NCBI GenBank assembly: GCA_021292165.1
Contig: CM037876.1
Span: forward strand, 285,546,521-285,610,520
Source of the DNA: Shinisaurus crocodilurus
Lineage: Eukaryota > Chordata > Lepidosauria > Squamata > Shinisauridae
Reading direction: 5' to 3'
Length of the DNA: 64,000 nt
The position numbers and the translations under genes were made by a program. The notes below the pieces were generated by a model. The model made no database searches, was not told where the DNA came from, and was given only the letters and a program-made list of their open reading frames with translations. Below are positions 28,001 through 36,967 of this stretch, piece after piece (position 1 is the stretch's first letter; each line of letters opens with the position of its first letter).

Positions 28001-28185
28001 GGGCCGCCCCTTTGGGGGAGCCACTTCGGGGGTGGCACGAGGGCGAGGGCCTGTCCCCCTGCTGTTGGGGATATAGGTGGGGCTGGGAGTTTTAAAGAGG
28101 CCCTTCCTTTTTGAAGGGCTGGGGTTTTTTAGGGGTTGATTTTAGGGGTGGGTCTCCCGCCTGACTGGCGGAAGCGAGGGGGCAT

Positions 28186-31100
28186 GTGTCTCTCCAGGGA
28201 GATAGTGGGGGGAGTTCTGGGGGGCAAACGGTACCAACGTTGAGCGGCAGGCGCTGGCAGAGCGCTAGGGGCAGGCCACGCCGAGTAAGGGGAACAAGGG
28301 ATCGATGCTTAATATCTATCCCTTGTTCCGGGCCTGCCCAGAGCCAAGGGATAACTGGGGGATGTGTTGCTCCTCCCCCCACCCTGCGTTTGCTGTTGTG
28401 CAATGCCAGGTCCGTTACCCAAAAAACATCTCTCATCCATGACTTGATCATGGATGAGGGTGCGGACCTGGCATGTGTTACGGAAACCTGGCTGGACGAG
28501 GCCGCTGCTCCAACTCTGGCGGCCTTGTGTCCGGCCGGTTTCTCGTATGCCCAGCAGCCAAGGGTTGGGGGACGGGGAGGGGGAGTGGCTGTTATCTACC
28601 GGGAGTCCTTGGTCCTCACCAGACTCCCTCTCCGGGAGACCAAGTTTATTGAGTGCATGTACTGGAGGTTGGGTCCAAAGGGCAGCCTGGGGATTCTGCT
28701 CGTGTACCGTCCACCCCGCTGCACGACAGACTCCCTGGCCGAGGTGCTGGAGGTGGTCTCCGATGTGCGTGTGTTGTCCCCCAGGCTAGTGGTGCTGGGG
28801 GACTTCAACGTGCATTCGGGGGCTTCCCTCACTGGGGCACCTCGGGACTTTATGGAGACCATGGCTTCCTGGGAGCTGCACCCTGTATTAACTGGACCTA
28901 CCCATGTAGCCGGTCGTGCACTAGACTTGGTTTTTGTTTCCGGAGAGGGGGGAAATGATCTGGAGATCGGGGGTATATCCACCACCCCCTTGTCATGGTC
29001 AGATCACTATCTGGTGGGGTTGGATTTCTCGGTGCCACAACCCCTCTGCAGGGGTGAGGGACCTATTAGAATGGTCCGCCCCAGGCGTCTTATGGATCCG
29101 GATGGATTCCTGAACGCGCTTGGGGAATTGGAGCACACAAACGGTAGCTCGGTCGAGACCCTGGTGGATGACTGGAATGCTGCAATCACCAGGGCATTAG
29201 ACCGAGTTGCCCCGAAGCGCCCTCTTCGCCTAAACAGAGCTCGCGCGGCGCCATGGTTCACTCCGTCGCTGCGAGCTCTGAAACAAGAGGTGAGAAGGCT
29301 AGAGCGCCGATGGCGAAATTCCCGCTCCGAAGACGATCGAACACGGGTTAGAGCTGCATCTTCAGCCTACCGGGTGGCGGTGAAGGCAGCAAAAAAGAAT
29401 TTCTATGCTGCCTCCATTGCGTCTGCAGAGTGCTGCCCCAGGAGGCTGTTCCAAGTGGTCCGGAGTCTGGTCGGTCCAGTCGCTCCGGACCCACTGGAAC
29501 AGTCAAAAGCCTCCTGTGAGGCTTTAGCGAAGCACTTCGCAGATAAAATCGATCGGATTAGGAGTGGGATATCGTACGTCGTGGACACAGGGAGTGAGCG
29601 GGAGGAGGCCAATGGCAGACCGGTTTTGTGGGATCGGTTTCGGCTTCTTCCTTCTGATGAAGTGGACAAGGTGCTTTCATCTGTGAGGCCGACCACCTGC
29701 TTGCTTGACCCTTGCCCATCCTGGCTCATCATGAGCTGCAGGGAGAGACTGGGTGAGGGGATCAAGGCGGTGGTGAATGCCTCCCTCGAGGAGGGAGTGA
29801 TGCCATCAGCCCTCAAGGAGGCAGTAATAAGACCGCTTCTAAAGAAGCCCTCCTTGGATCCCCAGGATTTAAACAACTTTCGCCCAGTCTCCAATTTACC
29901 ATTTCTGGGCAAGGTGATCGAGCGGGTGGTGGGTGCTCAGTTGAAGGCACACTTGGATGAAGCCGATTATTTGGATCCGTGCCAGTCGGGCTTCAGGTCT
30001 GGACATGGGACGGAGACGGCCTTGGTCGCCTTGGTGGATGATATGAGGAGGGCTTTGGATAGGGGCGAATGCTCCTTTCTAGTCCTCCTCGATCTCTCGG
30101 CGGCTTTTGATACCGTTGACCACGGTATCCTCCTGGACAGTCTGGAGGGGTTGGGCTTAGGAGGCACTGTATTGCAGTGGTTCCGGTCCTTCCTCTCTGG
30201 AAGGTATCAGAGGGTAGTTCTCGGGGAGGAGGCTTCGGACCCTCGGCTGCTCACTTGTGGAGTGCCGCAGGGTTCCATCCTCTCCCCGATGTTATTCAAC
30301 ATCTACCTCAAGCCGCTGGGAGCTATCATCAGGAGGTTTGGGGTGCAGTGTCATCAGTATGCGGATGACACGCAGCTCTACCTCTGTTTTAAGTCCTCAC
30401 CGAGGTTGGCCGTTGAAACCCTGTCCAAGTGCCTGGAGTCAGTGGCTGGCTGGATGGGAAGGAATATGCTGAAGCTGAACCCCGACAAGACCGAGGTACT
30501 TCTGGTGGGGGACAAGGGAAGGTTAGGGGATGTTGACCTGGTGCTGAATGGGGTACATCTACCCCTGAAGGACCAGGTCCGCAGCTTGGGGGTCATTCTA
30601 GACTCCCAGCTGTCCATGGAGGCTCAGGTGGCAGCTGTGAGCCGGGCGGCGCTGTATCAACTCCATCTGATACGGCAGCTGCGCCCCTACCTTCCTAATC
30701 ACCTGCTCCCATCAGTGGTTCATGCCTTGGTCTCCTCTCGCCTAGACTACTGTAATGCGCTCTACGTGGGGTTACCCTTGAAGACGGTCCGGAAGCTTCA
30801 GCTGGTACAGAACGCGGCGGCTCGCCTGATTAAGGGCAGCCGCCGGCGTGATCACATCACGCCAGTGCTTAAAGAGTTGCACTGGCTACCAGTTGCTTGC
30901 CGAGCCGAATTCAAGGTGTTGGTTTTGACCTTTAAAACCCTACACGGCTCCGGCCCAGCTTATCTCAAGGAGCGCCTCCAGCAACATCAAGTAGGCCGCT
31001 CAACAAGGTCTGCCACGGACGGCCTTATCCTTATCCCATCAGCCAGAGCAGCCAGGCTGGTGGGGACTAGGAAGAGGGCCTTCTCTGTGGCGGCCCCCAC

Positions 31101-31206
31101 ATTATGGAACTCCCTCCCTAGTGACCTTCGCCATGCCCCCTCCGTGATGAGCTTCCGCCGTGCATTAAAAACATGGCTGTTCAGGCGGGAATATGGGGTG
31201 GGTTAG
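28186..31206 (+). CDS. L2 ORF2: endonuclease-reverse transcriptase, 1006 codons, unbroken
   Basis: This one-protein LINE enzyme nicks the target and reverse-transcribes its RNA. Endonuclease motifs are LLLCNARSV (residues ~70), VTETWLDE (~100), VLGDFNVHS (~205) and the catalytic SDH in WSDHYLVG (~270). RT motifs are FRPVSNLPFLGKVIERVVGA (~570), LLDLSAAFDTVDHGILL (catalytic Asp, ~635), CGVPQGSILSPMLFNIYLKP (~690) and the active-site YADD in QYADDTQLYL (~725). Thumb and C-terminal segments follow (ARLIKGSRRRDHITPVLKEL; LKTWLFRREYGVG). No stop or frameshift is visible. The start given is the first codon of the open frame listed (GTG at 28186); the first in-frame ATG I find lies at about 28450, inside the endonuclease, so the true initiator is unresolved. 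The protein groups with L2 by its 3' tail and RT style. Confidence 0.92.
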   Translation: MSLQGDSGGSSGGQTVPTLSGRRWQSARGRPRRVRGTRDRCLISIPCSGPAQSQGITGGCVAPPPTLRLLLCNARSVTQKTSLIHDLIMDEGADLACVTETWLDEAAAPTLAALCPAGFSYAQQPRVGGRGGGVAVIYRESLVLTRLPLRETKFIECMYWRLGPKGSLGILLVYRPPRCTTDSLAEVLEVVSDVRVLSPRLVVLGDFNVHSGASLTGAPRDFMETMASWELHPVLTGPTHVAGRALDLVFVSGEGGNDLEIGGISTTPLSWSDHYLVGLDFSVPQPLCRGEGPIRMVRPRRLMDPDGFLNALGELEHTNGSSVETLVDDWNAAITRALDRVAPKRPLRLNRARAAPWFTPSLRALKQEVRRLERRWRNSRSEDDRTRVRAASSAYRVAVKAAKKNFYAASIASAECCPRRLFQVVRSLVGPVAPDPLEQSKASCEALAKHFADKIDRIRSGISYVVDTGSEREEANGRPVLWDRFRLLPSDEVDKVLSSVRPTTCLLDPCPSWLIMSCRERLGEGIKAVVNASLEEGVMPSALKEAVIRPLLKKPSLDPQDLNNFRPVSNLPFLGKVIERVVGAQLKAHLDEADYLDPCQSGFRSGHGTETALVALVDDMRRALDRGECSFLVLLDLSAAFDTVDHGILLDSLEGLGLGGTVLQWFRSFLSGRYQRVVLGEEASDPRLLTCGVPQGSILSPMLFNIYLKPLGAIIRRFGVQCHQYADDTQLYLCFKSSPRLAVETLSKCLESVAGWMGRNMLKLNPDKTEVLLVGDKGRLGDVDLVLNGVHLPLKDQVRSLGVILDSQLSMEAQVAAVSRAALYQLHLIRQLRPYLPNHLLPSVVHALVSSRLDYCNALYVGLPLKTVRKLQLVQNAAARLIKGSRRRDHITPVLKELHWLPVACRAEFKVLVLTFKTLHGSGPAYLKERLQQHQVGRSTRSATDGLILIPSARAARLVGTRKRAFSVAAPTLWNSLPSDLRHAPSVMSFRRALKTWLFRREYGVG

Positions 31207-31347
31207 GTTTTTAATGAGAATTTTTTAATATTGTTTTAATTATTATATTTTATTGTGTTTTATTGTATTTTAATTGTACATCGCCCAGGGTGGCCGGGTG
31301 ACCGGCCAGATGGGCGATTGATAAATGTAATAAATAAATAAATAAAT

Positions 31348-32615
31348 AAGGCGAAACGCCTTAAGGAGAAAATGGCGGTTGAGCCTGACGAGATGGCGGG
31401 CCCGTCGACTTCGTCCACTGTGGTGGTATCGAAGCGTACGATGGCAATGATTGAGGCTCTGACTGGTGCTCGGGATCAAGCTTCGGGACCGATTGCCCAC
31501 CAGTCTACTCCGGCTTCGACTATGTCTCCTCGAGGCCGAGAGACCGGGAAAGAGCTGATGGTTGCGGCAGCCTCCCTGTCGGAGGGAGAGCTAGTGGCTT
31601 CGCCAGTCCAGCTCGAGGAGCAGAAGACATCGGACAGACCCCGTTCGGGCTCGAGGGGTCCTCCACCGCTACTGTCTTCGTCGGTTGGGCGCGCAGAGGA
31701 GCGTCATGAACACCACCGCCGATCACGATCCCCGCACTATCGGGCTCGTGACTCGGTCTCCATGACTTCGAGCCATCGATCTCGTCTCTCCCGATACCGA
31801 GATGAGAGGTCGAGGTCCCGCTCCTACTACTCGGGATCGAGTTCTAGGAGCTACTACTCGAGGTCGAGGCGCTCACCGAGACGCGAGAGGTCGGAACGTC
31901 ATTACTGTCACAGGCGTTCCGTTTCTCCGGACAGGCACCGTGGTCGGAGGTATTCTCCTTCACCTCGCCGAGATGCGGCTATGTCTCGTACCACGGCTGA
32001 AGTGGTGAGAGAGCCGATTGCATCGACATCGACGGCTCAACTACAGACTCTCGTACGTCTACCGGTTGCGACTGATGTTGTTGGCCACTCCTCGTCGGGA
32101 TCGGCATACCTGTCGGATTCGGACTCGGCGGTTTCCTCCTCCCACTCCACTTCGCCGGACGTGCAGGTGGAGTCCAAAGACGCGGTCTCCCCATCGGAGG
32201 ACATGGGGAGTTTCGCTGAGCATGTCAGCCGGCTGGTGACTGCTCTGGGAGTCGAGGCGAAGTCGTCGAAGGGAAAGGCCAAGGATGACATTTATGCTGT
32301 CCTTAGGACGCAGTCGAACCAATTGCTCCTTCCATTCTTGCCGACACTGTTGGAGACGGTGCAAGAAACCTGGAAGGCTCCGGCCTCAACTAAACCGACG
32401 GCCAAACGCCTGGAGTCAATGTACAAAATCCAGGAGGAAGGAGCGAAATTTCTATTTTCTCATCCGACCCCGAACTTGCTTATAGTCAAATCGGCGCAGT
32501 CTCGTGGGGGAAAACAGCATACCACTCCGGCAGATAAAGAGGGTAAGACACTAGATTCCTACGGCTGTAGGATCTATTCATCGTCTTCCCTCGGACTTAA
32601 GATATCTAACTACGA
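31348..32615 (+). pseudogene. DIRS gag, central segment with RS-rich domain
   Basis: The frame resumes after the nested L2 (first Met 31372, EPDEMAGPSTSSTVVVSKRT). A long arginine/serine-rich stretch spans about 31700-31980 (RRSRSPHYRARDS, RDERSRSRSYYSG, RSYYSRSRRSPRRERSERHY). It is followed by an acidic-serine stretch (SSSGSAYLSDSDSAVSSSHS) and a probable structural part (FAEHVSRLVTALGVEA; ESMYKIQEEGAKFLF). The frame is then broken by a 141 bp L2 tail at 32616. The RS region resembles RS domains of SR splicing factors in composition; any function is speculation. Confidence 0.8.
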
Positions 32616-32756
32616 TTTTATTTTATTGTATATTACTTTATTGTATATTTTATTTTATTGTATTTTACTGTATTTTAATTGTACATCGCCCAGGGTGGCC
32701 GGGTGACCGGCCAGATGGGCGATTAAAAAATAAAAAATATATAATAAATAAATAAA
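32616..32756 (+). mobile_element. Severely truncated L2 3' end inserted in DIRS gag
   Basis: It is a T-rich 3' UTR, cgcccagggtggccgggtga, and an ataaataaata tail. It is flanked by tacga at 32611-32615 and 32757-32761, a 5 bp target duplication. Removing 146 bases restores the downstream gag frame, so the insertion is a clean later event. Confidence 0.92.
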
Positions 32757-32761
32757 TACGA

Positions 32762-33317
32762 GGCGTTGTTGGCTAGATATCAAATGTATATCACGGAGAA
32801 GCTGGGAGACCTCTGTGATTATCTGCCGGACGACAAGAGGGACCTGGCAGCTCAGTTTATTAAGGAGGCGACTAGCATCGGGGCCTTGCAAATGAACACG
32901 GCAAGGCACCAGGTCGACAGTCGCGCCAGGTCGATGGTCGGTTCCGTGGCTTTGAGGAGGCACGCATGGCTTTGCTCTACCGCCCTGACTCCCGACGATA
33001 GGGCGAAGATACAGGACCTCCCTTTCGACGGCGACAGTCTATTCAATGCCTCCACTGACGACTCCCTCGACTCTGCCCAGAAAGCTCTGACGACGGCGAA
33101 GAAGTTGGGGCTCATCCGCCAGCAACCATCCCAGAGCTTCAGGCCACGGCGTTGGTCTCGGTTCCCATTCCCAGCCAGGCAGTACCAGCAGACGGGCCAA
33201 TACAGGAGCGGGAACCGAAGACCCGGAGCACCACAGCCTCAAGCGCCGCAGCGGCCGTTTCAACAGCGGTCCAGGGGCACCAGGAGGGGAGGTGACTCCA
33301 GCCGGCGTCGTCTTTGA
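32762..33317 (+). pseudogene. DIRS gag, C-terminal segment
   Basis: LARYQMYITEKLGDLCDYLP, then ALQMNTARHQVDSRARSMVG and KALTTAKKLGLIRQQ, lead to a Gln/Arg/Pro-rich basic tail (RQYQQTGQYRSGNRRPG; QRSRGTRRGGDSSRRRL) and a stop at 33317. Its frame is continuous with the central segment once the L2 tail is discounted. The end overlaps the start of the RT frame (33292) by 26 bases, a common DIRS arrangement. Confidence 0.85.
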
Positions 33318-33774
33318 CTACCTTGCCGTCCCAACCGTAGTACCACCGACACTTCACCTCGACGACACCTCTGCACCACCTCAGACTACTCTCTTCGGCT
33401 CTCAACTTTACCACCACCTCCAATCGTGGAGGACCATCACAACGGATCGATGGGTGCTACGCATCGTGGAGCACGGTTACAGGATCGAGTTCGGAGTCCT
33501 CCCCCCGTTTCTCGGGATCAAGGCCACCCGTCCAACTCGGGTGCTGATGGAGGAAGTTTCGACCCTCCTTCAAAAAGGGGCAATACAGCCGGTTCTCACA
33601 GAAAACTTGCAGGACGGGCTGTACTCCAGATACTTCATCGTGAAGAAAAAAGGAGGAGGACTCAGACCAATCCTGGACCTTCGGACTGTAAATCTTTTTA
33701 TCCCACCAAGAAGATTCCGCATGGTCACGCTCCAATCGATCCTCCCGCTACTCCGAAGGAGCGATTGGTTCGCA
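33292..33774 (+). pseudogene. DIRS RT, N-terminal part
   Basis: The reverse transcriptase begins in the +1 frame relative to gag. Motifs include GYRIEFGVLPPFLGIKATRP, EVSTLLQKGAIQPVLTENL, GLYSRYFIVKKKGGGLRPIL and DLRTVNLFIPPRRFRMVTLQ, ending at LLRRSDWFA. The next codons belong to a 5S-CR1 SINE. Confidence 0.9.
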
Positions 33775-33933
33775 TGTGGCTTATGCTGGCTCAGCTTGTC
33801 TGAGTGTGGAAAGCTAAGCAGGGTCAGGCCTGGTTATTACTTGGATGGGAGACCCCTCCTCTAGTTTCCTGCATTGAGCAGGGGGTTGGACTCGATGGCC
33901 TTGTAGGCCCCTTCCAACTCTATAATCTATGAA
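33775..33933 (+). mobile_element. 5S-headed, CR1-tailed SINE inserted in DIRS RT
   Basis: tgtggcttatgctggctcag leads into a 5S rRNA-derived core (gtggaaagctaagcagggtc, aggcctggttattacttgga, tgggagacc), which is where the 5S internal promoter A box, intermediate element and C box lie. A CR1 3' end (tttcctgcattgagcagggg, ggactcgatggccttgtagg) and tataatctatga follow. The insertion is 159 bases, exactly 53 codons, so RT resumes in the same frame after it, but it carries stops. Confidence 0.9.
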
Positions 33934-34743
33934 TCCATCGACCTCAAAGATGCATACTTCCACATCGCCATCCACGAAGAGAGCCGGAAGTACCTTCGGT
34001 TCCGAGTGGGAGACGACTCCTACCAGTTCGTCATTCTTCCATTCGGACTTTCCACCGCGCCGAGGGTATTCACAAAGTGTGTGGCGGTGGTGTGCGCAAG
34101 TCTAAGGGCAAGAGGCGTCACCATCTTTCCCTACCTCGACGATTGGTTACTGGTGGCATCCTCGAGGATCGAGCTCCAAAGCGCTCTCGAACAGACTCTC
34201 GACCTCATGCTCGAGTTGGGACTTTGCCTGAATGCAGAGAAGTCAGTCCTACAGCCAGTGAGAGAGATCCAATACATAGGAGCAAGGCTAAGTGCGTTCG
34301 ATGGTCGGGCGTATCTCCCAAACGACAGGGCGTTCAAACTGATCTCCCTTGCAAACAAAGTATTCAAGCAATCGGTGACATCAGCTCATTTGATACAGCG
34401 ACTCTTGGGGCACATGGCCTCGACCATCGCAGTCGTACGCTATGCGAAGCTTCGCATGCGACCACTTCAGACCTGGTTTGTCCGAGCCTTCAAACCAGAA
34501 AAGGACAGACCTTCTCTCCGTCTACTAGTTCCACGAGCCGTAAGAGAGTCTTTGAGGTGGTGGCAGCAGGAATCAAATCTACTCGACGGTGTTCCATTTC
34601 AACCGCTGGTACCGAGCAGAATGCTGACGACGGATGCGTCCTTGCTAGAATGGGGGGCCCACTCCGACGATCGCGTCGTACAGGGCACATGATCTCCGAT
34701 GGAGGTCTCCAAGCATATCAATTGGCTGGAGCTGATGGCTGAG
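33934..34743 (+). pseudogene. DIRS RT (catalytic part) and start of RNase H
   Basis: SIDLKDAYFHIAIHEESRKY carries the first catalytic Asp. Then FVILPFGLSTAPRVFTKCV and the active-site YLDDWLLVASS (Asp-Asp codons 34138-34143) follow. Further on are LIQRLLGHMASTIAVVRYAK and the RNase H start MLTTDASLLEWGAHSDD. A TGA at 34690-34692 interrupts what the surrounding frame suggests was a Trp codon, and a frameshift follows near 34743. With those lesions this copy cannot make the enzyme. Confidence 0.92.
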
Positions 34744-35404
34744 GGCGCTGCAAGCACTAGAACATCATCTCACCGGACATCACATACAGATTGTGATGGA
34801 CAATACCACAATGGTGGCTTATTTAATCAAGCAGGGAGGCACCAGATCTGTGCGCCTCACGCGACTGACTCTACAAATCTACGAGTGGGCTTTTCCTCGT
34901 CAGATATCATTCGTGGCGATACATATCGCTGGGAAAACCAATGTGCTGGCGGACACACTGAGCAGAGTGTCACTGCGATCGCACGAGTGGGAATTGAACA
35001 GGCAAGTGTTAACTTCCCTATTCCATCGGTGGGGTCGACCAGACATAGACTTGTTCGCAACCAGCGAAAATGCGGCCTGTCCCCTGTTCTGCAGCAGAGC
35101 AGTGTCGGACCCGAGGTCGATGACCGACGCGTTCCTGCTGGAATGGAACAACGGTTTTTACTACCTATTCCCCCCAATTCCGCTGTTAACACGAGTGCTG
35201 GCCAAGATATCGCTAGACAGGACAAATTGCATACTGATTTCTCCGTGGTGGCCGAGGCAGCCTTGGTTTTCCCACCTACTCAATCTGTCCCAGGGAGATT
35301 ATCTGCAATTACCGACTCGAGACGATCTGTTGACACAGCACCAAGGCAAGGTACTTCATCCGAATCTGCATTCCTTAAGCCTCACAGCATGGAGGATCAG
35401 ATAA
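34744..35404 (+). pseudogene. DIRS RNase H remainder
   Basis: In a shifted frame the RNase H continues: IQIVMDNTTMVAYLIKQGG (catalytic Asp), SFVAIHIAGKTNVLADTLSR (catalytic Asp) and a long C-terminal part (SLFHRWGRPDIDLFATSENA; LISPWWPRQPWFSHLLNLS), ending at 35404. DIRS RNase H proteins typically have this Asp-rich pattern plus a W-rich extension. Its end overlaps the recombinase frame slightly. Confidence 0.88.
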
Positions 35405-36432
35405 CGATGGATACGGACCTTTCTGAGGCAGTTAAAGACGTTTTTCTGGCAGCACGTAAACCTTCGACAAGGGTTTCTTACGCGAGGAAGTGGCAGGCTT
35501 TCTCCAGCTTTGTGTCGGCTTCGGGTAAAGACCCTGTAACATGCTCGGTATCCACTGTCCTCGACTTTTTGCACTAGTTGATGGGCCATGGACTGAAATT
35601 TTCATCAATTAAAGTTTATTTGGCTGCAATTACAGCTTATCGCACGACTTCTACCAGCATGTCGTTATTTGTTCATCCCCTAGTGAAACAATTTTTAAAG
35701 GGTTTGAAAAATTTATGTCCTCCACCGAGGAATATTACACCAGGATGGGACCTCCAACTGGTTTTGAAGGCATTAACAAAAGCGCCATTCGAGCCCATGG
35801 TGAAATCAGACTTGCGCCTTCTGTCGCTGAAAACCCTCTTCCTTGTAGCGATTACATCTGCAAGACGCGTCGGCGAGATAGCCGCGCTCAGAATTGATCC
35901 TCCGTATATAACCTTTCACAAGGACAAAGTCGTTTTGCGGCCAGACATATCATTTCTTCCTAAAGTCATTTCTGAATTTCACCTGGGACAGGACATTATA
36001 CTCCCGGCGTTCTTTCCATCACCGACATCAGATGTCGAGAGACTTTTACACAGCCTCGATGTCCGTAGAGCCCTAGCTTTTTACAAGGCGCGTACAGAGC
36101 CCATAAGACACACTCAACAACTTTTTGTCTGTTACGGTCCACCGAAGAAGGGCTGTCCAGTGTCAAAGCAAAGACTGTCCTCCTGGCTAGTCGACACTAT
36201 TAAATTGGCATATCAACTTGCCAACCGCGCCTTACCGGGCTCCGTAAGAGCGCATTCTACGAGGGCCATGTCGACTTCAACGGCATTTGGCAGAGGAGTC
36301 TCTTTATCGGACTTGTGCAGGGCGGCGACTTGGCCTTCACCCTCCACCTTTATCCGACACTACCGCCTCGACGTTCGAGCCAGGGCGCAGAACGCATTCG
36401 GGAGAGCGGTTCTATCATCGGTCACCATCTGA
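35392..36432 (+). pseudogene. DIRS tyrosine recombinase
   Basis: The recombinase joins the circular DNA to the target. The N-terminal core-binding part reads DLSEAVKDVFLAARKPSTRV and SYARKWQAFSSFVSASGKD. A TAG at 35575-35577 breaks the frame, which then continues unchanged (GLKFSSIKVYLAAITAYRT). Catalytic signatures are the first Arg in ITSARRVGEIAAL (codons 35863-35868), H-x-x-R in HSTRAMSTS (36253-36264) and the nucleophilic Tyr in IRHYRLD (codon 36361-36363). It ends at TGA 36430-36432, 45 bases before the internal complementary region. Length and motif order fit DIRS1-like recombinases; the single nonsense codon is the only damage seen. Confidence 0.92.
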
Positions 36433-36476
36433 CTGCCGACACCGACCCACCTCCGGTAAGTCAGCTTGCTAATCTA

Positions 36477-36572
36477 CCCATATGTGTGTGAAGCACAGAG
36501 ACCACGAAGAAGAATGACAGGTTGCTTACCTGTAACTGTAGTTCTTCGAGTGGTCATCTGTGCATTCACACA
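36477..36572 (+). repeat. DIRS internal complementary region
   Basis: 36477-36514 (cccatatgtgtgtgaagcac...) is the reverse complement of the extreme left end (26885-26923). 36516-36572 (gacaggttgcttacctgtaa...) is the reverse complement of the extreme right end (36912-36967). Thus it matches a right-end/left-end junction, with one base (36515) between. In DIRS1 this region templates completion of the ends during replication. Confidence 0.93.
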
Positions 36573-36769
36573 ACCCGCCCTCCTTCCCCTCTCGGTGTCT
36601 GCATCGAGTTCGATGGATACCCAGGTGGAAATGGGATGGTCCATTTTCGTTTTGTTTTTTAGTCGATCTCGATTACATCGGGGTTCGGAATTTTCTATCG
36701 ATCTCGTAACCATCGAGTTCGAGGGGGTGTAGTAGAGCTCTTTTTTCCTGGATCAGCCTCGGTTCCGAG
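36573..36769 (+). other. DIRS 3' non-coding stretch
   Basis: About 200 bases between the internal complementary region and the right inverted repeat, with no coding frame. They contain gaattttctatcgatctcg and a T run (ttttgttttttag). Confidence 0.6.
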
Positions 36770-36967
36770 GGTCGCAATAGGCGGTCTCAGGGAACTGAGG
36801 AGACGGGCGGGAGCCGCGCTAAGGAGCACGCGCGAGGGGGAGGGGCTCCCGCCCGGCTCATCTCAGCAAGTTTCCGATCGATCTCAGCGCAGGCGCAGAG
36901 AACCCATATGTGTGTGAATGCACAGATGACCACTCGAAGAACTACAGTTACAGGTAAGCAACCTGTC
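36770..36967 (+). repeat. DIRS right inverted terminal repeat
   Basis: It mirrors 26885-27060, including the GC hairpin (gggcgggagcc at 36805-36815, ggctcccgccc at 36844-36854). It extends about 25 bases further outward than the left repeat (ctacagttacaggtaagcaa), as in other DIRS elements with unequal ends. Confidence 0.9.

Larger units (their letters stand above)
27618..31347 (+). mobile_element. Full-length or near-full-length L2 LINE nested in DIRS gag
   Basis: This non-LTR element has a GC-rich 5' region with a duplicated ~229 bp unit, a single long ORF (28186-31206) and a short 3' UTR ending cgcccagggtggccgggtg, accggccagatgggcgattg and an ataaataaataa tail. Flanking ataaggc occurs at 27611-27617 and 31346-31352, a possible short target duplication that partly overlaps the tail. 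Other 3' ends of this family are at 32616, 54953 and 55905. It looks young because its ORF is unbroken. Confidence 0.9.
26885..36967 (+). mobile_element. DIRS-type tyrosine-recombinase retrotransposon, nearly complete
   Basis: DIRS elements use reverse transcription but integrate with a tyrosine recombinase instead of an integrase, probably through a circular DNA intermediate, and leave no target duplication. This copy shows the full plan: left inverted repeat (26885-27060), gag in pieces (27307-33317), RT/RNase H (33292-35404), tyrosine recombinase (about 35392-36432), internal complementary region (36477-36572) and right inverted repeat (36770-36967). Stripped of three later insertions it is about 6 kb, a usual DIRS size. 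Damage in gag/pol/YR appears limited to a frameshift in a C run (27356-27363), a TGA (34690), a frameshift near 34743 and a TAG (35575). It sits inside an older L2. Confidence 0.93.

Noticed and set aside
27429..28038. Several Ala/Pro/Ser-rich frames on both strands
   Set aside because: They come from the GC-rich, CTG/GCT-repeat L2 5' region and DIRS gag in other frames.
33775..33933. Possible 5S rRNA gene
   Set aside because: Only part of the 5S sequence is present and it is fused to a CR1 tail, so it is a SINE and not an rRNA gene. The same applies to 10413-10532 and 46455-46595.
34077..35577. Long alternative frames overlapping DIRS RT and RNase H (34077-34742, most of 34699-35577)
   Set aside because: Catalytic motifs lie in the other frames; only the end of the 34699 frame, from about 35392, is real recombinase.
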